Positions 57,598-64,000 of a stretch of DNA of 64,000 nt are shown here, one piece after another. The stretch is from Chloroflexota bacterium (GTDB lineage Bacteria > Chloroflexota > Anaerolineae > Caldilineales > Caldilineaceae): contig JAGWYN010000016.1 in the NCBI GenBank assembly GCA_018969295.1, positions 29,245 through 93,244 on the forward strand, read 5' to 3'. How positions within the stretch are numbered: the stretch's first letter is position 1; every line of letters starts with the position of its first letter. Below the pieces are notes generated by a model. The model was not told the origin of the DNA and ran no database searches. It saw only the letters and a list, made by a program, of their open reading frames with translations. The position numbers and the translations under genes are program-made.

Positions 57598-58368
57598 ATG
57601 CGTCGCACTTCACCACCCTCCCAGCTCAAATTCGGCCCGTGGCTGATCGTCCTGCTGGCCGCCGCCTTGGGCTGGTATCTGTTCGAACAGCCACAGGTCC
57701 AGGACACGGGCGCAACCCTGGCTGCAACCGAGCAGCCCAGCAGACCAGAAGCGGCCAACAACGCTGCAGATCCGGACGCATCAACCCCGCCAGCCGGCAC
57801 AACAGCAGGGGACGAAGAGGCTGCCGCCCCCGCTCCCACTACGCCGCTCTCTCCGTCACCCACAGAGAGCTCACCCACAGAGAGCTCACCCACAGAGAGC
57901 TCACCCACAGAGAGCTCACCCACAGAGAGCTCACCCACAGAGAGCTCACCCACGGCGTTGCCTTCAACCGCCACGCCGGTACCGCCCACTGCGACACCGA
58001 CCGCCACGCCAGTGCCTCCCACAGTAACACCGACCGCCACGCCGGTACCGCCCACTGCGACGCGCGGCCCGCCTGCCCGGATCGACGGGTTGCCAGTCAT
58101 CACGTTGGACGAACTGCCACCTGAGGCGCTGGAGACACTGACCCTGATCGAGCGCGAAGGTCCATTTCCATTTCGCCAGGATGGGACCACGTTTCAAAAC
58201 CGAGAGCGTCTGCTCCCGCGCCAGCCGACAGGCTATTATCGCGAATACACTGTGGTCACCCCAGGTGCCAGCACACGAGGGGCGAGGCGGATTGTCGGCG
58301 GCGCCCAAGGTGAACGGTACTATACTGACAATCACTACGACAGCTTTGCACGGATCTGGATGCCATGA
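57598..58368 (+). CDS. Membrane-anchored barnase-type guanyl-specific RNase
   Basis: 256 residues from the ATG at 57598. A signal-anchor helix (about 14-29) is followed by a long Ser/Thr/Pro linker, first six SPTES units then TPTATPVPPT-like repeats. The last 85 residues are an RNase N1/T1 domain: LPPEALETLTLIEREGPFPF, FQNRERLLP, GYYREYTVVTPG with the catalytic Glu, RGARRIV with the catalytic Arg, and YYTDNHYDSF with the catalytic His. Barnase-like secreted RNases are antibacterial toxins or nutrient enzymes. It overlaps the barstar-like gene by four bases. There is a weak ribosome site. Confidence 0.88.
   Translation: MRRTSPPSQLKFGPWLIVLLAAALGWYLFEQPQVQDTGATLAATEQPSRPEAANNAADPDASTPPAGTTAGDEEAAAPAPTTPLSPSPTESSPTESSPTESSPTESSPTESSPTESSPTALPSTATPVPPTATPTATPVPPTVTPTATPVPPTATRGPPARIDGLPVITLDELPPEALETLTLIEREGPFPFRQDGTTFQNRERLLPRQPTGYYREYTVVTPGASTRGARRIVGGAQGERYYTDNHYDSFARIWMP
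57856..57945 (+). repeat. Six 15-bp tandem repeats coding SPTES
   Basis: Six perfect copies of TCACCCACAGAGAGC encode the extracytoplasmic linker of the RNase. They are followed by degenerate repeats coding TPVPPT. Confidence 0.95.
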
Positions 58369-58838
58369 AGCGCTCGTTCGTCTGGCCGAGTCTCCCTGCC
58401 CACGCCGGCGTCTACCGGTGGCCCTCCGTGCAGACAGCCCCCAGCCTGGCCCGTCAGGCCACAGCCCAAGGTTGGCGTTTTTTCTGGATCGACGGACGCA
58501 AGACACGCAACCAGGCCAGCCTGCTGCAAAGCGCAGCCGACGCGTTGTCGCTGCCCTCTTATTTTGGTTACAACTGGGATGCGTTGGAAGAGTGTATCAA
58601 CGATCTGGAGTGGGTACCCGCTCGCGGCTACCTGCTGCTCTACGACCATCTCTGGTGGCTGGCCTGCACACAGCCGGCTGTCTGGCAGATTGCCCGCTCT
58701 ATTCTGGAGGAGACATGCCAACAGTGGGCTGCGCGCCAGATCCCCTTTCTGGTTCTCCTGCGCCATACCCACGGCTGCAGCGGGGTGGACCAGTGTTGGC
58801 CGCCAGCAAGCTTGCGTTTGTCCGAGCGCAACGCTTAA
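58365..58838 (+). CDS. Barstar-family immunity protein
   Basis: 157 residues. The barstar core is FFWIDGRKTRNQASLLQSAA, then YFGYNWDALEECINDLEW with the acidic residues that enter the RNase active site. The protein has about 60 extra residues compared with barstar, especially at the C terminus with a Cys and a Trp-rich end. It is cytoplasmic (no signal), so it protects the producer from its own RNase before export. The ATG overlaps the RNase stop, and its stop overlaps the convergent kinase stop. Confidence 0.88.
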   Translation: MKRSFVWPSLPAHAGVYRWPSVQTAPSLARQATAQGWRFFWIDGRKTRNQASLLQSAADALSLPSYFGYNWDALEECINDLEWVPARGYLLLYDHLWWLACTQPAVWQIARSILEETCQQWAARQIPFLVLLRHTHGCSGVDQCWPPASLRLSERNA

Positions 58839-60517
58839 AAAGTATCGAGAGGCAGGGCGACAAAGAAGGTGGTGCCCTTGCCTTGCTCGCTGGTGGCCCA
58901 GATCTGCCCCCCATGCGCCTCCACGATCGTGCGCGCGAGGTACAAACCCAGCCCCGCCCCTGCGGTCGACCGTCGCAGCGTGCTGTCGACGCGGTAGTAG
59001 CGGTCAAAAATCCGGGGAAGATCCGACGCAGGAATCCCAATCCCGTGGTCGGCCACATAGATCACGACAAAGTCGCCAGCAGCCAAGGGCGCCAACGGGT
59101 TGCCCGGCAGCGGAGCAGCCTCGGGGGCCTCTGACCGGTGCAGCCAGCCACCAACCCGGATCGCGCCGCCCTGGGGCGAATACTTGATCGCATTGCTCAA
59201 GAGATTGGTGAACAGCTGGCGCAGCCGCTCTTCGTCCCCCCAGATCGACGGCAAAGAGTTGTCGAAGACGACCTCGATCCGGTGGTTCTGCGTCTGGGTG
59301 CGGTAGGCCTCTGCCAGGCGCCGGAGCAGATGTTCCAGGTCGACATCGGCAAAATCCAGTTTGAGCCCCTGCGCCTGAATCCGGCTGGCGTCAAGCAGGT
59401 TGTCGATCAGCCCCTCCAGGCGGTCAGCCTCTTCTTCGATAATCTGCAGACTGCTGCGCGAGGTTTCAGCATCCCAGCGGGCATCAGGGCGCGCCAGGGT
59501 CTGTGCATAGCCTTTGATCAGTGCTACCGGGGTCTTGAGTTCGTGGCTGATGATCGAGGTAAAGGTTGACTTCATCTCCTCTTCCTCGCGGAAGCGGGTG
59601 ATGTCATGCACATTGACAATGATGTTGATCAGCCGCCCACTCTCCGTGTACAACGGCGTGTAGGTTACAGCCAGCACCAGCCGTTTGTCTCCTGGCCGGA
59701 TCAGCACGCCCTCACTGTGCAGATTGGGTTCAGAAAATTGCCCCTTGTAGCTCTCGTCGCGACAAAAATCTGTCCCGCTCACCGACTCCAGGGGCAGCAC
59801 AGCGCTGCAAGGACGCCCGACAGCATCTTCTGGCGCCATCCCGACCATCGAAGCCAGGGCCTGGTTGATGGCAACCACGATCCGGTCGCGCGTCAGAATC
59901 AGAATCCCTTCCGCACTGTTGCTCAAAATGGTGAACAGTCGGCTGCGTTCAGCGCTGAGCAAGGTGTACAAACGGGCATTGCGCACAGCAACCGCAGCCT
60001 GGTCGGCAAAGCCTTGCAAAAACTGCCAGTCCAGCTGGGAAAATGCATAGTTGCTTCGGAAGAGATAGATCAGCCCGAGCAGCTCTTCTTCGAAGAGCAG
60101 CGGCAGCGCCACCACCTGCCCCAGCACGGTGTCCAGCTCTTCCTCGACCAGGTGTACCCGACTTCCCAGGTCGATCACCGGCGGGCTCTCTGCTGCAGCA
60201 GCGACAGCCTCCTGCACCAGACGCATGGCAGAAGCATCGAGCAGCGGTTCAAAATGGTGCAGCGCCTCCGTTGGGATCGCGTAGAGCGCCCGCACTTGGA
60301 ACTGCGGTGTCACAGCCAGCGCAGGGTCGAAGAGGGTGTGTTCGGACTGCAGCAGGATCATGCCAGCAGGCGCCCCGACCATCTCGGCGGCGCTGCGCAG
60401 GATCAGTTCGAGCAGGCTAGGCAAGTCGAGACGAGAGGCCATAGCCCGCGAGATGCGCAGCAAAAACTCCAGCTGGCGCAGCTGATAGGTCGCCAGCAGA
60501 GAAGGAACATTGGCCAT
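58835..60517 (-). CDS. Sensor histidine kinase (GAF-PAS-HisKA-HATPase)
   Basis: 560 residues. A GAF-like domain (about 25-170), a PAS domain (about 195-310) and a kinase core. HisKA carries IISHELKTPVALIKGYAQ with the phospho-accepting His. The N box is LFTNLLSNAIKYSPQGG and G boxes are DHGIGIPASDLPRIFDRYYR and GAGLGLYLA. No membrane segment, so it is a cytoplasmic sensor. No response regulator is adjacent. It ends overlapped with the barstar-like stop. Confidence 0.92.
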   Translation of the reverse strand: MANVPSLLATYQLRQLEFLLRISRAMASRLDLPSLLELILRSAAEMVGAPAGMILLQSEHTLFDPALAVTPQFQVRALYAIPTEALHHFEPLLDASAMRLVQEAVAAAAESPPVIDLGSRVHLVEEELDTVLGQVVALPLLFEEELLGLIYLFRSNYAFSQLDWQFLQGFADQAAVAVRNARLYTLLSAERSRLFTILSNSAEGILILTRDRIVVAINQALASMVGMAPEDAVGRPCSAVLPLESVSGTDFCRDESYKGQFSEPNLHSEGVLIRPGDKRLVLAVTYTPLYTESGRLINIIVNVHDITRFREEEEMKSTFTSIISHELKTPVALIKGYAQTLARPDARWDAETSRSSLQIIEEEADRLEGLIDNLLDASRIQAQGLKLDFADVDLEHLLRRLAEAYRTQTQNHRIEVVFDNSLPSIWGDEERLRQLFTNLLSNAIKYSPQGGAIRVGGWLHRSEAPEAAPLPGNPLAPLAAGDFVVIYVADHGIGIPASDLPRIFDRYYRVDSTLRRSTAGAGLGLYLARTIVEAHGGQIWATSEQGKGTTFFVALPLDTF

Positions 60518-60534
60518 GGCGAACGCTGCTATCT

Positions 60535-60924
60535 TTACTCCAGCAGACGTGCTTTGTGAAACCCGTCGGGCAACAGTTCACGCACAGTGGTGGTGCGATA
60601 GACACCGCTTTCGTCGGCGATATAGACCACCATCTCTGGCCCCAATTCCCACATCACCTGTCGGCATGCCCCGCACGGCGAACCGCCGTTGCGCGTGGCG
60701 ACGGCAATCGCCCGAAACTGGCGTTTGCCCTGGGCGACCGCAGCGGTCAGGGCCACCCGCTCGGCACAGATCGTAGAGGGGTAGGCAGCATTTTCCACAT
60801 TGCAGCCCAAGATCACATCGCCGTCGTCTGCCCACACCGCAGCACCGACGAAGTAGTTGCTGTACGGGGCATAGGCCCGCGTGCGCGCGACCAAGGCATG
60901 CTGGACAAGTTCTTCTGGGTTCAT
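60535..60924 (-). CDS. cdd: Cytidine deaminase
   Basis: 129 residues. Zinc motifs are CAERVAL and PCGACRQVMWE, plus the conserved PYSNYFVGAA and GCNVENAAYPSTIC. It deaminates cytidine and deoxycytidine. GGAGAGCC lies before the ATG, which overlaps the stop of the membrane-protein gene (ATGA). The histidine kinase begins 17 bp downstream. Confidence 0.95.
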   Translation of the reverse strand: MNPEELVQHALVARTRAYAPYSNYFVGAAVWADDGDVILGCNVENAAYPSTICAERVALTAAVAQGKRQFRAIAVATRNGGSPCGACRQVMWELGPEMVVYIADESGVYRTTTVRELLPDGFHKARLLE

Positions 60925-62252
60925 GGCTCTCCGGTTGCGTTTCTGAAGGTCAAATTCGGGCTGCGCAGACGGCTCTTTTCCGAGGCTTCGACCAGCATCG
61001 CCCCGGAAGAGAGTGGCTCGACCCGCACCTGCTCGATGCGCTGCCCGTCCACGGACAACACCGTGAAGAGCCAGCCCTGCAGCGGCAATCTTTCCCCCTG
61101 CAAAGGCACACGCCCAAGATGGCTGTAGATCAGCCCGCCGACTGTGTCGGTCTCTTCGTCGTTCAACTCAATATCCAGCAGTTCGGCCAACGAGCCCAGA
61201 TCCAGCCGTGAGTTGACCAGATAGGCATTTTCGCCGATCGGCTGCGCCTGCACCACTTCGTGCAGGTCATATTCGTCCTGAATGTCGCCGACAATCTCTT
61301 CCAAAATATCCTCGATCGTCACCATCCCGGCGATTCCACCATATTCGTCGACGATGATGGCCAGATGGACCCGCTGCTGCTGCATTTCACGCAGCAGTGC
61401 CGTGACCTTCTTGCTCCCCGGGATGAAGTAAGGCGGGCGGAGCAGTTCACGGATCGGAGCTTCCATCCGGTTCTCACGAAAGCATTTGAGCAGATCTTTG
61501 GCGTAGAGCAGGCCGACAATCAGATCGACCGTACCTTCGTAGACCGGGATTCGGCTGTGTCCAGCCTCAATGATGGTGGCCAGCGCGTCGTGCAACGGCG
61601 TGTTGACCTCCAGAGTCACCATGTCGATGCGCGGCACCATCACCTCCCGCACCACCGTCTCATCCATCTCCAGGATGCTGACGATCATCTGTTTTTCGCT
61701 CTCCTGGATTTCGGACTCCTCCTCGCTGACCTGCATCAGCAGGCGCAACCCATCTTCCGACAAAAAGATGGATTCGTCGGAATCCTCTTTGCTCTCGCCG
61801 CTGATTCGGATGCCTGTGTGGTAAAACACAAACGTGATGGGCGCCAGCAGCCAGGTGGCCGTGTGCAGTGCAGGAGCCAGCCAGAAAGCAACCCGGTCCG
61901 GGTTGCGCAGCACCCACGAGCGCACGGCAATCTGGACCAGGGTCAGCGCCAGCCATGTGGCCAGGATTCCGACCAACAGATTCAACACCCAATCCTGCGG
62001 AAGCAGCATGAAGCCGACAGCCACCGCGGCAGCCACCAACCCCAGACTTTTGATCGCCATGACCGTGAGCCAAAACTGAGCAGGGTCGCTCAGCTGCTGG
62101 CTGAGCAGTTGTGCCCGCGCCTCCCCAGCCTCACTTCTGCGCCGGACTGCGCTGCGATCGACTGCAGAAAGAGCTATCTCGGCCGCAGCCGCCATCCCTA
62201 TCAAAAACACGCCTGCCATCAGGACGATCCATGCCAACCAATCTGATTCCAC
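60921..62252 (-). CDS. Hemolysin-type CNNM/CorC transporter protein
   Basis: 443 residues from a GTG at 62252 (AGGAG at 6 nt). The DUF21/CNNM membrane domain spans four helices in residues 5-160 (first segment WIVLMAGVFLIGMAAAAEIALSA). Two CBS domains follow at about 200-320 (VMVPRIDMVTLE, DEYGGIAGMVTIEDILEEIVGDI). A CorC_HlyC C-terminal domain ends the protein. The family is involved in Mg/Co efflux or tolerance. glmU ends nine bases upstream. Confidence 0.92.
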   Translation of the reverse strand: MESDWLAWIVLMAGVFLIGMAAAAEIALSAVDRSAVRRRSEAGEARAQLLSQQLSDPAQFWLTVMAIKSLGLVAAAVAVGFMLLPQDWVLNLLVGILATWLALTLVQIAVRSWVLRNPDRVAFWLAPALHTATWLLAPITFVFYHTGIRISGESKEDSDESIFLSEDGLRLLMQVSEEESEIQESEKQMIVSILEMDETVVREVMVPRIDMVTLEVNTPLHDALATIIEAGHSRIPVYEGTVDLIVGLLYAKDLLKCFRENRMEAPIRELLRPPYFIPGSKKVTALLREMQQQRVHLAIIVDEYGGIAGMVTIEDILEEIVGDIQDEYDLHEVVQAQPIGENAYLVNSRLDLGSLAELLDIELNDEETDTVGGLIYSHLGRVPLQGERLPLQGWLFTVLSVDGQRIEQVRVEPLSSGAMLVEASEKSRLRSPNLTFRNATGEP

Positions 62253-62261
62253 AATCAACTC

Positions 62262-63629
62262 CTACCCGACTGATTCCTCGGCCGTGCGCGTCTGCACGCG
62301 CGCCGGCACCCCATAGGCGGTGACCTGCGCCGGGACATCCCGGGTGACGACCGCCCCCGCACCGATCCGAGCAGATTCCCCGATCGAGACCGGCGCGACC
62401 AACAGCACATCGCTGCCCACAAAAGCGTTGTCCCCGACGACAGTTTTGGCCTTCTGGACGCCGTCGTAGTTACAGGTGATTGTACCGGCACCGATGTTCA
62501 CATTGGCGCCGATCTCGGCATTGCCAATGTAGCCAAAATGGCCCATTTTGGTGCCAGGCCCCAGGTAGCTGTCTTTGACCTCGCCAAAATTGCCCAGATG
62601 CACAGCTTCGCCCAGATGGGCCCCCTTGCGCAGGTGGCCAAAGGGGCCCACCTCCGCGCCAGCCTCCATGCGGGCCTGTTCAAGCACAGAGTAGACCGCC
62701 CGGCAGCCGTCGGCCAGCACGGTATCGACCAGCTGGCTGTACGGCCCCACCGTGCAGCGCCGCCCGATCTGTGTGGCACCCTGCAGCACACAACCTGGCC
62801 AGATCGTGGTGTCGGCGCCGATCACTACCTCGGCCTCGATATACGTGGAGGCCGGATCCACAATCGTCACCCCTGCCAACAGGTGCTTCTCGACAATCCG
62901 GCGGCGCAGCACCCCGCTCGCCTCCGCCAGGTGAATCCGGTTGTTGACTCCGTAGACCTCTTCCAGCGGTGCCTCTGCCGTCACCACACGCCGCCCCTGG
63001 CCGGCAGCCATCGCGACCAGATCGGTCAGATAATACTCTCCTTGGCTGCTCCGGGGCAGGTGGGGCAGGTTTTCACGCAGCCAGCGCGCATCGAAGCAGT
63101 AGACCCCTGGATTCAACTCACGAATGGCCAGCTGTTCCGGTGTACAATTCACTTCTTCGACGATCGCAGCGACATCCCCCTCCGCCGACCTCACAATCCG
63201 CCCAAACCCCTGCGGCAGCTCGCGCCGAATCGAAAGCATCGCAATCGCCAGCGCCGGGTCTACGGCCAGAGCAGTGTACAAATCCAGCAGACGGGCCAGC
63301 GTGGCCGTCGTCAGCAGGGGCATATCCGCGTAGGTGACCACCACACGATCCAGGTTTGCGTCGAGGGCAGGCAGGGCCTGCAGCACAGCGTGACCGGTGC
63401 CCAGCAACTCAGATTGCACAGCATACCGCCCGCGCTCCCCCAAAAACGAACGCACCAACTCCTGGCCATGGCCGACAACCACCACAGGGGGAGCCTGAAG
63501 CAACGGCACGACCGCCCGTACAGCCCAATCCACCAGCGGGCGACCCACCAGAGGATGCAGCACTTTGGGCAGATCCGATTTCATGCGCGTGCCATAGCCG
63601 GCAGCCAGAATCACAGCAGCGGTCCGCAT
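62262..63629 (-). CDS. glmU: Bifunctional UDP-N-acetylglucosamine pyrophosphorylase / glucosamine-1-phosphate acetyltransferase
   Basis: 455 residues. The pyrophosphorylase domain has the signature LAAGYGTRMKSDLPKVLHPL and YADMPLLT. The C-terminal left-handed beta-helix acetyltransferase (residues about 250-450) includes hexapeptide repeats and the NIGAGTITCNYDG motif. It makes UDP-GlcNAc for peptidoglycan. GAGGG precedes the ATG. It leads the operon glmU-CorC-cdd-kinase. Confidence 0.95.
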   Translation of the reverse strand: MRTAAVILAAGYGTRMKSDLPKVLHPLVGRPLVDWAVRAVVPLLQAPPVVVVGHGQELVRSFLGERGRYAVQSELLGTGHAVLQALPALDANLDRVVVTYADMPLLTTATLARLLDLYTALAVDPALAIAMLSIRRELPQGFGRIVRSAEGDVAAIVEEVNCTPEQLAIRELNPGVYCFDARWLRENLPHLPRSSQGEYYLTDLVAMAAGQGRRVVTAEAPLEEVYGVNNRIHLAEASGVLRRRIVEKHLLAGVTIVDPASTYIEAEVVIGADTTIWPGCVLQGATQIGRRCTVGPYSQLVDTVLADGCRAVYSVLEQARMEAGAEVGPFGHLRKGAHLGEAVHLGNFGEVKDSYLGPGTKMGHFGYIGNAEIGANVNIGAGTITCNYDGVQKAKTVVGDNAFVGSDVLLVAPVSIGESARIGAGAVVTRDVPAQVTAYGVPARVQTRTAEESVG

Positions 63630-64000
63630 ACAGGCCCTCGATTCGAATGGATTTGCAAGATCCAGCGCCAGACAGAGGAAAAGCAGGATCTATTTGTCTG
63701 AATTGTACAGAATTGCAAGGGGTGGGGTGGTTCGTCTTCCATGAGTTTGTCTTTGTCAGCCAGTTGATGTCGTGTACAAAGATTGTAGCACACAGACAAT
63801 TTATCCGGCAACCGCCATTCACCCTTGAACAAGAAGGGGAAAGCAACTTTCACGGAGGAGCAACGCAGTGCGGCAGAAGAGGATGCGACAGCGTCTGGAG
63901 ATGCGACGGGAACAAAAAACGGCTGGCTTCTGCCAACCGCACCGCTTGCACTATAAAAAATACACGCTACAAAAAACCCACACTATAGAAAACAGAGCAT
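63630..64000. other. Non-coding end region with promoter candidate
   Basis: I see no convincing gene here. On the minus strand TTGCCG (63811-63806), 18 bp, TACAAT (63787-63782) may drive glmU. The final 100 bases are AT-richer (GCACTATAAAAAATACACGC region near 63945) and might hold the promoter of a gene outside the window. Confidence 0.5.
63782..63811 (-). promoter_or_regulatory. Promoter candidate of glmU operon
   Basis: TTGCCG (63811-63806), 18 bp spacer, TACAAT (63787-63782). The leader would be about 145 nt. The -10 box matches at five of six positions. Confidence 0.45.

Noticed and set aside
57147..58190. A 347-codon minus-strand frame over the RNase linker and the gap
   Set aside because: It is repetitive (VGELS and GTGVAVGV repeats) only because it reads the opposite strand of the SPTES/TPV repeats. 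The plus strand has the RNase with catalytic residues.
63356..63988. A 210-codon plus-strand frame at the right end
   Set aside because: It overlaps the start of glmU on the other strand, has no ribosome site and no domain.

Overview
The window is GC-rich, densely packed DNA. The gene set suggests a chromosomal segment of a Gram-positive-like or monoderm-type bacterium of the Chloroflexota (Caldilineae/Anaerolineae-like). This placement is an inference from family resemblance: a SUF operon with SufU/SufS and a SufR-type regulator, pyruvoyl arginine decarboxylase, a deoxyhypusine-synthase-like enzyme, menaquinone methyltransferase, CHAT proteins and Thr/Pro-rich surface linkers. I see no rRNA, tRNA, CRISPR array or intact insertion sequence. 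One transposase tail is left as a relic near 57.2 kb.

Layout. 0-5.3 kb: the end of an ABC exporter ATPase and its FtsX-type permease, then a tandem pair of ADP-glucose pyrophosphorylase genes, one of which has lost its catalytic signature. 5.5-10.2 kb: an M24 peptidase, a secreted S41 peptidase with a repeat linker and SH3-like tail, and a sugar-nucleotide epimerase. 10.4-18.6 kb: a rightward run of a degenerate CHAT protein, TlpA-like thioredoxin, MenG/UbiE, a second methyltransferase, a class A PBP, SurE and a PH-domain membrane protein. 18.6-21.8 kb: a GT2 glycosyltransferase, etfBA and a small cysteine-rich protein.

21.9-28.8 kb is the most unusual part. A leftward larB-larE-larC set makes the nickel-pincer cofactor. 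Divergent from it is a rightward operon coding for a VapB-type AbrB antitoxin, a PIN (VapC-like) domain fused to a molybdate/tungstate-type periplasmic-binding-like domain, and a complete tungstate ABC transporter (tupB-tupC-tupA). The PIN part has lost two of its four acidic positions. The simplest reading is that a VapBC toxin-antitoxin module was converted into an oxyanion-responsive regulator of tungstate uptake. I regard this as the candidate new system.

28.9-34.4 kb: a DUF554 membrane protein, a polyamine operon (arginine decarboxylase, agmatinase, DHS-like protein, with an internal terminator/attenuator), phosphohexomutase and an acyltransferase. 34.4-42.4 kb: a leftward Fe-S assembly operon sufR-C-B-D-rhodanese-sufS-sufU-Rieske ferredoxin-sufT, with strong palindromes at its two candidate control points and a strong terminator at its end. 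42.4-47.6 kb: an MFS transporter, queG, a DUF4013-like membrane protein, a class III aminotransferase and a 40-residue membrane peptide. 47.7-51.7 kb: potABCD polyamine uptake. 51.8-56.9 kb: a secreted hydrazine-synthase-alpha-like protein with a CxxCH motif, a methyltransferase and glutamine-dependent NAD synthetase. 57-58.8 kb: the transposase relic, then a membrane-anchored barnase-type RNase with an overlapping barstar gene. 58.8-63.6 kb: a sensor histidine kinase, cytidine deaminase, a CorC/HlyC-type membrane protein and GlmU. The last 370 bases hold only a promoter candidate.
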